A stretch of DNA of 64,000 bases, from contig CALWNQ010000003.1 of NCBI GenBank assembly GCA_944382875.1, positions 109,066 through 173,065 of the forward strand, given 5' to 3'. A program made the translations under genes and the position numbers. Origin of the DNA: an uncultured Clostridia bacterium. Its GTDB lineage: Bacteria; Bacillota; Clostridia; Oscillospirales; Ruminococcaceae. The notes beneath the pieces are model-generated. The model was not told where the DNA came from, did no database searches, and saw nothing but the letters and a program-made list of their open reading frames with translations. Shown piece after piece: positions 44,450 to 52,534 of the stretch. The first letter of the stretch is position 1, and every line of letters starts with the position of its first letter.

Positions 44450-44478
44450 TTGACAGCAATCTTGTATAAGTTTATAAT
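44450..44478 (+). promoter_or_regulatory. consensus promoter of the zinc-ribbon membrane gene
   Basis: TTGACA (44450-44455) and TATAAT (44473-44478) match the consensus exactly with a 17-bp spacer, leaving a leader of about 90 bases. Confidence 0.9.
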
Positions 44479-44576
44479 ATACTCATAAAAAATCGTTGAA
44501 TTTTCCCGATCCACGTCCTGATTTACTCTATTTTAATGCAAAAGTACAGATTTCACAATGAAAGGCAGGTAATCGC

Positions 44577-45953
44577 ATGTTTTGTACGCAATGTGGAAAA
44601 GAGCTCCAGGCAGAGGGGAAGTTCTGCCCTTACTGCGGCAGTCCGCTTCCTCAGGCTTCGGAACCCATTCCGTCCGCTTCTCTCGTTCAGCCTGAATCCG
44701 CAAAAATGACAGATTCGCGCCAAAGCGGACATTTTGAATCACTCGAAGAACCAAGGAAAAAGCCAAACGACCCAAACAAAGACGCGGCTGTAAAATCCCC
44801 GAATAAAAAAATCTCAACCAAAGAAATCGTTCTGGGACTCCTCTTTTTGCTGGGATCGCTAATGTTGGTCGGGATGCCGCAGCTGCTGAGCCTCCTGTTT
44901 CCCACAGATGTCACGAGAATAGCAAGCCTCGAACCCACAATGATTGCAGCCGTAGCTGTTTTGAATAACCTCTTTGCCTTTTTTTACAGCCTGATCCTCT
45001 ACCCGCTGGCCTTTCTTTCCCTGGCCGCGCCGGCAGCGCTGTGGATCCGGGGAGAGGGCGGCTCCAGAGGGGTGATGGTTTCCAGCATCGCCCAGATTGC
45101 GGCGGGGTTACTCCAGCTCCTGATGGCCGTAATTCTTCTGCTTTTTCCGGAAGCTCCGGCGGTCATGCTGAATCCGGGTCTTAATTCGGAAGTTTTGTCG
45201 ATTCTGCGCCAGGTGTTCTGGGCCGGTTTTGTCTTCCGCTGGGTGTTTTTGCTGCTCATGGGCTTTATTTGCCTGGCACTGGGCGCCGTGGGGCTGGTTC
45301 TGGGGCAGAAAGGTCTTCACGCCGGAAAACTCCCCCGCGCTGTGGGAGCTACCGTAACGGGCGGAGCTGTATTAGCTGTAATTTTCGCGTTCTTTTCTCT
45401 ATGGGAAAGCATAGCGCTTGGGCAGCTTTTTGGCGACAGGTACATCTCCGCGTATAGTCTGGTACAATCGTTCTGGTCGTCCGGTTTCGCAACCGGCATG
45501 CGCCGGCTTCCGCTGATCTTCCTGATCTTCCTCATTGTCGCGGTGCTTCTGCTGACGCGGAAGGTGAAGCTCCCGCTTGTGGCGCTTATCGGAGGGGGCG
45601 TGGTTCTTTTGGGAAGCGTTTTGCTGCACATCGCGGGATATGCCATAGCGCGCGATGGCGTCGCCGGTGCCATTTCATCGGAAATCGCAGGGTGGTATGT
45701 CCAGCTTTTTGTCGCGGACAGCATCGCTTACTGTGTCCAGGCGGTGGCAATGTTCCTCTGGGCACTGGCCTCGTCCCGCGGGAAATACCCGCTCTGGCTG
45801 CAAATCCCCCTGCATTGCATTCTGGCTTTCGTATCATACCCGTTGATGCTCGTCTTTGATACTCCCACCTTGTTCCCGCGGTTGGTTCTGGGTGTTCTGA
45901 TGATCCTGCCCGCCTGTGTGGTATGGCTGATTTTCCGGGAGAAAAAAGCATAA
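44577..45953 (+). CDS. zinc-ribbon polytopic membrane protein
   Basis: The 458-residue protein opens with a zinc ribbon (CTQCGKELQAEGKFCPYCG, residues 3-21). A hydrophilic linker of about 60 residues follows, ending in KKISTKEI, then about ten membrane helices from residue 82 to the end. No catalytic motif is visible, and it does not match a family I can name. Zinc-ribbon plus multi-helix proteins are common unassigned membrane proteins in Firmicutes. It has a perfect promoter and its own terminator, so it is a single-gene unit. Confidence 0.82.
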   Translation: MFCTQCGKELQAEGKFCPYCGSPLPQASEPIPSASLVQPESAKMTDSRQSGHFESLEEPRKKPNDPNKDAAVKSPNKKISTKEIVLGLLFLLGSLMLVGMPQLLSLLFPTDVTRIASLEPTMIAAVAVLNNLFAFFYSLILYPLAFLSLAAPAALWIRGEGGSRGVMVSSIAQIAAGLLQLLMAVILLLFPEAPAVMLNPGLNSEVLSILRQVFWAGFVFRWVFLLLMGFICLALGAVGLVLGQKGLHAGKLPRAVGATVTGGAVLAVIFAFFSLWESIALGQLFGDRYISAYSLVQSFWSSGFATGMRRLPLIFLIFLIVAVLLLTRKVKLPLVALIGGGVVLLGSVLLHIAGYAIARDGVAGAISSEIAGWYVQLFVADSIAYCVQAVAMFLWALASSRGKYPLWLQIPLHCILAFVSYPLMLVFDTPTLFPRLVLGVLMILPACVVWLIFREKKA

Positions 45954-46014
45954 GTCGAGACTCTCGAGTCAGCCTTTCCCAATCCGGGTTTTCCGGAATA
46001 AAACATTAACAGAC

Positions 46015-46051
46015 ACCGGCATAACCGCAGCAGGCGGTTGTGCCGGTTTTT
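46015..46051 (+). terminator. terminator of the zinc-ribbon membrane gene
   Basis: A 14-bp stem (ACCGGCATAACCGC with GCGGTTGTGCCGGT, one G:U pair) and an AGCAG loop are followed by TTTTT. Confidence 0.88.
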
Positions 46052-46054
46052 GCG

Positions 46055-46087
46055 AAAAAAAGACGCCCGTCCAAAGGACGGGCGTCT
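46055..46087 (-). terminator. terminator of reverse rubrerythrin
   Basis: AGACGCCCGTCC and GGACGGGCGTCT form a perfect 12-bp stem with a three-base loop, followed on the minus strand by TTTTTT. Confidence 0.93.
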
Positions 46088-46112
46088 GATCAGGTTCTGA
46101 TTTTGGAATCGC

Positions 46113-46658
46113 TTATTTGTTGAAGTATCTCTTCAGCAGGCCTTCGAAAGCTTTGCCGTGACGGGCTTCATCGCGAGCCATTTCATGAACAGTGTCATGG
46201 ATTGCATCCAGGTTCAGAGCTTTGGCACGTTTTGCGAGATCAAACTTGCCGGCAGTTGCGCCATTCTCCGCGTCAACACGCATTTCGAGGTTCTTCTTGG
46301 TAGAGTCGGTTACAACTTCACCGAGCAACTCCGCAAATTTTGCAGCATGCTCTGCTTCTTCGTAAGCAGCTTTTTCCCAGTACAGGCCGATTTCGGGATA
46401 GCCTTCACGATGTGCAACACGAGCCATAGCGAGGTACATGCCAACTTCGGTGCATTCGCCCTGGAAGTTCGCGCGGAGATCTGCCATGATGTCTTCGGGA
46501 GCGCCGGCAGCAACGCCGACTACATGCTCAGCAGCCCAAGTCTTTTCGCCAACCTGCTCGGTGAATTTTTCCTTAGGAGCTTTGCACTGGGGGCAGAAAT
46601 CGGGAGCGGAATCGCCTTCATAAACATAACCGCAAACGGAGCAAACAAACTTTTTCAT
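46113..46658 (-). CDS. reverse rubrerythrin
   Basis: The 181-residue protein has an N-terminal rubredoxin centre (CSVCGY at 6-11 and CPQC at 22-25), then a ferritin-like diiron domain with [35 protein letters not shown] and [17 protein letters not shown]. The rubredoxin-first order defines reverse rubrerythrin, an NADH-linked peroxide reductase of Clostridia. It protects against peroxide and oxygen. Consensus promoter elements and a PerR-like palindrome lie upstream. Confidence 0.95.
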   Translation of the reverse strand: MKKFVCSVCGYVYEGDSAPDFCPQCKAPKEKFTEQVGEKTWAAEHVVGVAAGAPEDIMADLRANFQGECTEVGMYLAMARVAHREGYPEIGLYWEKAAYEEAEHAAKFAELLGEVVTDSTKKNLEMRVDAENGATAGKFDLAKRAKALNLDAIHDTVHEMARDEARHGKAFEGLLKRYFNK

Positions 46659-46724
46659 TTTTAAATCCTCCTGTTATTTCATCTCTTGAACCGGTTTTTC
46701 CGGTTGTTTTCTGACTGTGGTTTT

Positions 46725-46753
46725 ATTATAGCGTATCTTTTTTTATTTGTCAA
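46725..46753 (-). promoter_or_regulatory. consensus promoter of reverse rubrerythrin
   Basis: On the minus strand TTGACA (46748-46753) and TATAAT (46725-46730) match the consensus with a 17-bp spacer. Confidence 0.9.
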
Positions 46754-46756
46754 GGA

Positions 46757-46777
46757 CTTTTAGAAAAATTCTAAAAG
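46757..46777. promoter_or_regulatory. PerR/Fur-like palindrome
   Basis: CTTTTAGAA (46757-46765) and TTCTAAAAG (46769-46777) are perfect inverted arms around AAA. The core is compatible with PerR boxes of the TTATAATNATTATAA type with G/C substitutions. It lies 3 bp upstream of the rubrerythrin -35 box and 14 bp upstream of the -35 box of the divergent radical SAM gene. Confidence 0.7.
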
Positions 46778-46791
46778 ATTTTTATTTAGAC

Positions 46792-46821
46792 TTGACATAG
46801 TTCGTTCATCTGTTGTATAAT
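46792..46821 (+). promoter_or_regulatory. promoter of the B12-binding-like radical SAM gene
   Basis: TTGACA (46792-46797) and TATAAT (46816-46821) match the consensus with an 18-bp spacer. Confidence 0.85.
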
Positions 46822-46935
46822 TTGAATAGTCTATTATGATAGACCGTATTAGAATTTGTTTGGAACTTCTTGGAAACAGTTATGTTAATTCCGCAGTTTA
46901 CGCGATTGTCCATTATAAGGAAAAGGCGGATTGTT

Positions 46936-48717
46936 ATGAAGATTATTCTCTGCGGGATCGGCGCAAAATTCCTGCATACCACTTTGTCTGTCCATGTGCT
47001 GCAGCAATATGCGGCAAAGCAGTATGGTATCTGCTCCGAAATCGCTGAATTTACCATTAATCAGCACGAAGATTTTATCCTGTCCGAGCTGTACCGCTTA
47101 TCCCCGGAACTGCTCGGCTTTTCTTGCTATATTTGGAATTATGGCATGGTTTGCCGGTTGATCCCTTCACTAAAAAAGATCCTTCCTGGAGTCAAGATTT
47201 TTGTCGGAGGTCCGGAAGTAAGCTACCAGCCGGAAGATGCGCTGCATGAAACTGGTGCGGATTTTGTATTGTCCGGTGAAGGAGAAGAACCGTTTTCTCA
47301 GTTATGTTTGGCGCTTTTAAACCAAAGTGGGCTTAAAACAGTGCCGTCTCTCTGCCGCATCGAAAATGGTATTCTGGTACGGAATCCGGCGGCAGCCCCG
47401 CTTGACCTGGCAAAACTTCCATTTGCCTACCAGGATCTTTCCAAATTCGAAAACCGGATCCTTTATTATGAAGCGCAACGCGGATGCCCGTTTGGCTGCC
47501 GGTATTGCCTTTCCTCGATTGACCGCGGTGTACGATTTCAGCCGCTCGATAAGGTAAAAACCGAATTGCAGCATTTCCTGGACGCAAAAGTGTCACAAGT
47601 CAAATTCGTTGACCGTACATTTAATACAAATGTGTCGTTTTCAATGGAAATCTGGCGATACCTGGCCGAACACGACAATGGTATTACCAATTTTCATTTT
47701 GAACTGGAAGCCGAACTACTCACCGAAGAGCAGCTTGTTTTCCTGGCTAAAATGCGCCCTGGCTTGTTCCAGTTTGAAATCGGCGTACAGTCGGCCAATC
47801 CAGACACGCTCCAGGCTGTCAACCGCAAAACCGATTTGTCCCGCCTGGCAGAAATTGTAAAAAGATTGCGCCAGCCCCGCAACATTCACCTGCATCTCGA
47901 CCTAATTGCCGGATTGCCGCTCGAAAATTATGAAAGCTTTGGACGATCATTTGACACAGTCTACAGGATGGAGCCGGATCAGCTACAGCTTGGCTTTTTA
48001 AAGCTCTTAAAAGGCTCGGGACTGCGCCAGGACGCCGGCCTCTACGGCATTCATTACCGCAATGAACCGCCTTATGAAGTGCTTTGCACCGATGTGCTGC
48101 CTTTTTCCGATCTGCTGCGCTTAAAAGATGTGGAAGAACAACTGGAGCGCTACGGAAATTCGGGACGTTTCTCGGCTTCTGTTGCTTATCTTGTGGGACT
48201 AAGTGACCGTCCGTTCACCTTTTACGAAAAGTTCAGTGCCTGGTACCGTGCCGAGGGGCTACACCTTACGCCGCATACCAAGCTGGATCAATACGAAATC
48301 CTTTATCGCTACGGCTGCACCCTGCCGGGCTGTGAACCCAAGATACTGGGTTTCAAAATGCGGTATGATCTCTTCTCCCACGAAAACTGCAAAAATCTGC
48401 CAAACTGGCTTCCCGCCCTGGATGCCCCTGCAAATAGAGATTTGCGGCGGCGTTTTTTCTCCAATCCGGAATATATCGCCCGGTATCTGCCCGAGTACAT
48501 CGGCTTAGATCCCAAACTGATCGAAAAAACAGCACACCTAGATTTTTTCCCGTTTCATCCACTAAATGGCGGACAGCCCTGCGCTTGTCTGTTCAACTAC
48601 CGGCGCCGGAATCCGCTGGGGTTTGCTTCGGTACAGTTTCTTAATCTTTTTGAAAGAAATTTAACCGTGGATGCAACAGATTCTGCCTCTTCCGACACTA
48701 TATGTACAGACTGGTAA
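46936..48717 (+). CDS. radical SAM protein with B12-binding-like N-domain (DUF4080 type)
   Basis: The 593-residue protein has a cobalamin-binding-like Rossmann domain (about 1-135, with VKIFVGGPEVSYQPEDALH and DFVLSGEGEEPF), a radical SAM domain with the cluster motif CPFGCRYC near 180 and FEIGVQSANPDTL, and a C-terminal extension of the DUF4080 type (about 380-560). The histidine that ligates cobalt in canonical B12 proteins is not seen, so cofactor binding is uncertain. The ATG at 46936 follows AAAAGGCGGA. An earlier ATG at 46870 has no ribosome site. Its promoter is divergent from that of rubrerythrin and shares the PerR-like site. Confidence 0.86.
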   Translation: MKIILCGIGAKFLHTTLSVHVLQQYAAKQYGICSEIAEFTINQHEDFILSELYRLSPELLGFSCYIWNYGMVCRLIPSLKKILPGVKIFVGGPEVSYQPEDALHETGADFVLSGEGEEPFSQLCLALLNQSGLKTVPSLCRIENGILVRNPAAAPLDLAKLPFAYQDLSKFENRILYYEAQRGCPFGCRYCLSSIDRGVRFQPLDKVKTELQHFLDAKVSQVKFVDRTFNTNVSFSMEIWRYLAEHDNGITNFHFELEAELLTEEQLVFLAKMRPGLFQFEIGVQSANPDTLQAVNRKTDLSRLAEIVKRLRQPRNIHLHLDLIAGLPLENYESFGRSFDTVYRMEPDQLQLGFLKLLKGSGLRQDAGLYGIHYRNEPPYEVLCTDVLPFSDLLRLKDVEEQLERYGNSGRFSASVAYLVGLSDRPFTFYEKFSAWYRAEGLHLTPHTKLDQYEILYRYGCTLPGCEPKILGFKMRYDLFSHENCKNLPNWLPALDAPANRDLRRRFFSNPEYIARYLPEYIGLDPKLIEKTAHLDFFPFHPLNGGQPCACLFNYRRRNPLGFASVQFLNLFERNLTVDATDSASSDTICTDW

Positions 48718-48758
48718 AATCGGAAGGAAGGCTCCCGATAGCAACATGAGGTGAGGAA

Positions 48759-49265
48759 ATGGTTGATCTCCAAAGCCTTGTTCCTGCAGCCAAAAAGGGC
48801 GACCAAACCGCCTTTTCCCAGCTTTACCAGGATATCTACAAGGACCTTTATAAATTTGCCTTTTACTGCCTAAAAAATGAATCCGATGCGGAAGATGCCG
48901 TGAGTGAAGCGGTAATGGACGCATGGGAAAGCCTGCCAAAGCTTCGTCAGAATGACTCCTTTCGTTCTTGGATGTTTAAAATTCTCTCAGCCAAGTGCAA
49001 GCGGAAAATGAAAAGTTATGCGCGCCGCCGAGAAGAAACGGATATCGATGAAGTGGAGATCCCTGTTTTAGAAGAACGGGATGATTCAATGGAACTTAGA
49101 CGGGCAATGAAAATCTTAAGTGATGAGGAGCGCCTGATCGTGTCCCTCATTATTTTCGGTGGATATGACAGCGGCGAAGTGGCTGATATGCTCCGCTTGA
49201 ACCGGAATACGGTCCGCTCCAAGCACAGCCGCGCGCTTGCGAAACTGCGAGAGGCATTGTCCTAA
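48759..49265 (+). CDS. ECF-type RNA polymerase sigma factor
   Basis: The 168-residue protein has sigma region 2 (QLYQDIYKDLYKFAFYCLKNESDAEDAVSEAVMDAWE) and region 4 (LRRAMKILSDEERLIVSLII to NRNTVRSKHSRALAKLREAL), without regions 1 and 3. Region 2 is good, so it should be active. The next gene, 29 bp downstream, encodes a membrane protein with a short cytoplasmic N terminus that is the likely anti-sigma partner. GAGGTGAGG lies before the ATG. Confidence 0.92.
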   Translation: MVDLQSLVPAAKKGDQTAFSQLYQDIYKDLYKFAFYCLKNESDAEDAVSEAVMDAWESLPKLRQNDSFRSWMFKILSAKCKRKMKSYARRREETDIDEVEIPVLEERDDSMELRRAMKILSDEERLIVSLIIFGGYDSGEVADMLRLNRNTVRSKHSRALAKLREALS

Positions 49266-49294
49266 CCCAATCCCTATGAAAGGACGATTATCAC

Positions 49295-51460
49295 ATGAAA
49301 AACATCCCGGAAAATGATGTGCTGGAGCAGCGCATTCGGAAAATGGCGGAAAATATTCAGCCGCCTGCTTCCCTTTCTGCGGAAAATCTGCTCCGGAAAC
49401 TACCGCCCAGACAACGTATTTCCATTGTCCGCAAGTATACGCCGGCAATGGCTTTAGCGGCATGCCTTTTAATTGTTTTATCCGGAACGGCCGTGATGCG
49501 AAACTTTACCGGTGCTCCTCTCGTCCAACCGGAATCCGGACAAAGCTATTCGGATTCGCCTGTTTCTTCCGAAGAACATATGGAATCCCAGCCAGAGGTA
49601 TCTTCTGCTTTACAAGACCAGGAATCCGAATCATCTTCTTCCCAATCAAGCAACTCAGAAGCATCATCTAAAATTTCAAACGAAAATTCCAACTCCGCTG
49701 TGTCGGAACAACCTATAGAAAATGAACCGGAGTCCGCAACGGATGATCCCCCTGTTGTGGATTCCGGGGAGAATCTGCCGGAAGAATCCGCACCGGATTC
49801 TCCACCAGATGCGCTGAATCTGAATTACCCTGGATTGCAGCCACATGAAAATCTCGAAAATTATCAAGATGTCTATGAAGCTCTTTCTAGTCTCCGGCAA
49901 CAAAGTATCATGCAGAGCAATGCTGCTCCGATCGCCTTATTTTCTGCAAAATCTGCAATTTCATCGGCAGTGTTAGAAAAAGTCATTGAAGGCAGCACGA
50001 TGCAGGTAAACGGTTCTACTCTGTATGCTCTTTCCAACGATCACGATTCCATTGCCATCTATCAAACAAAAGGTTCAGAAACAAAATTTATTACAAAATT
50101 TACACCGGAAGCGGTATTGCCCGAAATTAACGGGATGCATTTGGGATATAGTTACATTACCCAGATAATTGCGACAGACGACTCCTTGCTTGTAATTTCC
50201 AATGCAACTTATTGGTCTGATTCCACCGCCCAGCAAAAGATTATTACCGTTGTTTCCTGCTACAGCACCAAAAATCCGTTGGCGCCGGTTTACTTGAATA
50301 CTCTTTGCCAAGAGGGAGAACTGTCTGCCGCATATGTGAATGACGGTATCCTTGCTATTATCACCAAATATAAGCTTCCTGGAAACAGCACGCTGGATTC
50401 ATCCCAACCGGAGTCTTTCCTCCCTGCTGCATATGAAAACGGCCGCATACTTCTGCCACGCCGCAATCAGGTGGAAATTTCCAAAGATGCTGGCAGTACA
50501 GTTTATACGACGATCGGTTCGGTCAACCTTTCCAAAACAAGTGAGTTCGCCGATCTTTTATGCTACCTTTCCGACACTACCTCTGTATATGCAGATGATC
50601 AGATTATTTGTTTAGCCCGGAATAACGCGGCGCAGAACACTGTCCTGCTCTCTGCTTTTTCGGTAAAATTCGGAACCATCACACTGACAGATGAACAAAG
50701 TTTTTCTGGCACTTTATTTGGCGATATCACCGCTAACACTGCCAAACGCTATTTGCGTCTGGTTACCAAAAATAGTGATGGAACGGTATCTGTCCGAGTT
50801 CTGGATAAAAAACTACATGAAATTGGGAAATTGGAAAATTATTCTGCAGCAAATCCAGTTTCGGTACAATATATCAATGATATGATCTGCTTCTTTGATC
50901 CTCAGGGCAAACTTTGTGGGATGATAAATTGTGTAAGGCCTCAGTCCCCAAGCCCCATATCCCTACAGACGACCTCCTACAATCAGCCGGTCAGCATGGT
51001 TGGATTTGATACCTTACTGCTGGATATGCGAGAAGAATATTCTGCAGAAACCAACACTACCGGCATTCGTTTCAGTATGTATGATGCGCCGTCCGACGGA
51101 AACTTTAAGCAGCTTCACACCTTGCTGATTTCCGGCAATACCGTATCTGACGCATTATACGACCAGAATCAAATCTTTATTGATGGCCGGCAGGGGTTAT
51201 TGGGATTTGGCATTACCCGTACCAAGCAAACCGAAAGTGGTACAGTCCGTTCCACTTCCTATCTGCTGTATCAGTATGATATAGATGAAGGATTTATTCT
51301 GCTTTGTGAACTGCCAACATCTTCCGATGGAGACACCTCTTTACCGGAATATCAAATTGGAGTACGTTCCAATAATTTGTTTTATGTAATTACTCCTACC
51401 AGCATTTATACAATCGACCTCAGCACAGGTAAAACAATCTCACAAGCTGCTGTGTATTAA
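49295..51460 (+). CDS. beta-propeller membrane protein, putative anti-sigma factor
   Basis: The 721-residue protein has a cytoplasmic N terminus of about 50 residues (LEQRIRKMAENIQPPASLSA), one membrane helix (about 51-70) and a linker rich in S, E, N and P (about 80-190). A long extracellular C-terminal part (about 230-715) reads like the bacterial PF09826-type beta-propeller (TKFTPEAVLPEINGMHLGYS, VVSCYSTKNPLAPVYLNTLC). Such proteins often pair with an ECF sigma gene. Its position right after one supports an anti-sigma role, but no zinc-binding ZAS motif is visible. The signal sensed is unknown. Confidence 0.78.
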   Translation: MKNIPENDVLEQRIRKMAENIQPPASLSAENLLRKLPPRQRISIVRKYTPAMALAACLLIVLSGTAVMRNFTGAPLVQPESGQSYSDSPVSSEEHMESQPEVSSALQDQESESSSSQSSNSEASSKISNENSNSAVSEQPIENEPESATDDPPVVDSGENLPEESAPDSPPDALNLNYPGLQPHENLENYQDVYEALSSLRQQSIMQSNAAPIALFSAKSAISSAVLEKVIEGSTMQVNGSTLYALSNDHDSIAIYQTKGSETKFITKFTPEAVLPEINGMHLGYSYITQIIATDDSLLVISNATYWSDSTAQQKIITVVSCYSTKNPLAPVYLNTLCQEGELSAAYVNDGILAIITKYKLPGNSTLDSSQPESFLPAAYENGRILLPRRNQVEISKDAGSTVYTTIGSVNLSKTSEFADLLCYLSDTTSVYADDQIICLARNNAAQNTVLLSAFSVKFGTITLTDEQSFSGTLFGDITANTAKRYLRLVTKNSDGTVSVRVLDKKLHEIGKLENYSAANPVSVQYINDMICFFDPQGKLCGMINCVRPQSPSPISLQTTSYNQPVSMVGFDTLLLDMREEYSAETNTTGIRFSMYDAPSDGNFKQLHTLLISGNTVSDALYDQNQIFIDGRQGLLGFGITRTKQTESGTVRSTSYLLYQYDIDEGFILLCELPTSSDGDTSLPEYQIGVRSNNLFYVITPTSIYTIDLSTGKTISQAAVY

Positions 51461-51468
51461 CAAATTTT

Positions 51469-51495
51469 GGGCGGACCGATGGTTCGCCCATTTTT
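51469..51495 (+). terminator. terminator of the sigma/beta-propeller operon
   Basis: GGGCGGACC and GGTTCGCCC (one G:U pair) close a GAT loop and are followed by ATTTTTA. Confidence 0.8.
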
Positions 51496-51506
51496 ATAGG
51501 AAACCA

Positions 51507-51535
51507 TTGCAAACTTTTTAATTTTGCGGTATAAT
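51507..51535 (+). promoter_or_regulatory. promoter of the TtcA-like gene
   Basis: TTGCAA (51507-51512) and TATAAT (51530-51535) are 17 bp apart, about 32 bp before the ATG at 51567. Confidence 0.75.
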
Positions 51536-51566
51536 CAAGATATTAATATCATTTTCGGGAGGTTTT

Positions 51567-52307
51567 ATGCAGCGAGTTTTGGGCTACATGCGCAAAGCGA
51601 TACAGGAATTTGATTTGATTCAGAACGGCGACCGTATTGCTGTAGGAGTGTCTGGCGGAAAAGATTCCGTTGCACTGCTTATCGGACTGCAAATGCTCCG
51701 GCGTTTTATCGGTATTGATTATGAGCTGACTGCGGTTACACTAGATCCCCGCTTTGGTGGAGTCCCTGGAGATTATTCCGCCATCGAAACACTCTGTAAA
51801 GAATATCAGATTCCCTATCTGATTAAGCGCACACAAATTGGGGAAATTGTCTTTGACGCCCGGCAGGAATCCAATCCATGCAGCCTTTGTGCCCGGATGC
51901 GGCGAGGAGCGTTGCACGATGCAGCAAAAGAAGCCGGCTGTAACAAGGTTGCACTGGGGCATCATTATAACGATGTAATTGAAACCTTTATGATGAACTT
52001 ATTTTTGGAAGGACGCTTAGGATGCTTTGCACCCAAATCCTATCTTTCCCGCAAGGACCTCTGGATGATTCGACCGCTTGTCTTTGCGCCGGAAAAGGAA
52101 ATTCGCCGTTCGGTCGAACGCAACGGATTACCGATTGTAAAAAGCAAATGTCCCGCTGATGGCCATACACAGCGTCAAACGATGAAAGAATTTTTAGCAC
52201 AAAAAGAACGGGAAAGCGACGGATTCCAATATCGAATTTTTGGAGCACTCCGCAGAAGCGGACTGGATGGCTGGGGATATCCTGACAAACAATCCGATGG
52301 AAAATAA
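51567..52307 (+). CDS. TtcA-like tRNA 2-thiocytidine synthetase family protein
   Basis: The 246-residue PP-loop ATPase has GVSGGKDSVALLIGL (PP-loop, about 29-43), NPCSLCARMRRGAL (CxxC that holds an iron-sulfur cluster) and GHHYNDVIETFMMNLFLEG. Members thiolate position 32 of tRNAs. The length matches TtcA. It has its own promoter and GGGAGG before the ATG, and is followed by a small membrane protein gene 12 bp later. Confidence 0.9.
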   Translation: MQRVLGYMRKAIQEFDLIQNGDRIAVGVSGGKDSVALLIGLQMLRRFIGIDYELTAVTLDPRFGGVPGDYSAIETLCKEYQIPYLIKRTQIGEIVFDARQESNPCSLCARMRRGALHDAAKEAGCNKVALGHHYNDVIETFMMNLFLEGRLGCFAPKSYLSRKDLWMIRPLVFAPEKEIRRSVERNGLPIVKSKCPADGHTQRQTMKEFLAQKERESDGFQYRIFGALRRSGLDGWGYPDKQSDGK

Positions 52308-52319
52308 GGAGGAGATTTT

Positions 52320-52493
52320 ATGAAAAACAACACGGAACATACGGACCGCAGAATGACAGCCATGTCGATTGTATCCCTGGTTTTGGGAATGTTAACATTG
52401 ATTATGGGCGGCGCATACCTCATCAATCATTTTCTCACCGAACGCGCCTATCGAAATAAATGGCGCGATTACGACGATTGTGGTTTGATGTAA
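52320..52493 (+). CDS. 57-residue single-helix membrane protein
   Basis: This small gene follows the TtcA-like gene with AAGGAGGAG seven bases before the ATG. The protein has a charged N terminus (MKNNTEHTDRRMTAM), one membrane helix (about 16-38, SIVSLVLGMLTLIMGGAYLI) and a basic/acidic tail ending YDDCGLM. I recognise no family. The strong ribosome site, normal stop and downstream terminator support a real gene. Confidence 0.72.
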   Translation: MKNNTEHTDRRMTAMSIVSLVLGMLTLIMGGAYLINHFLTERAYRNKWRDYDDCGLM

Positions 52494-52496
52494 ATA

Positions 52497-52531
52497 AAAA
52501 CCGGGAACAGCTTCTTTGTTCCCGGTTTTTT
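52497..52531. terminator. bidirectional terminator
   Basis: CCGGGAACA and TGTTCCCGG form a stem around GCTTCTT, flanked by AAAA and TTTTTT. It ends the small membrane gene and the leftward ABC genes. Confidence 0.9.
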
Positions 52532-52534
52532 CTA

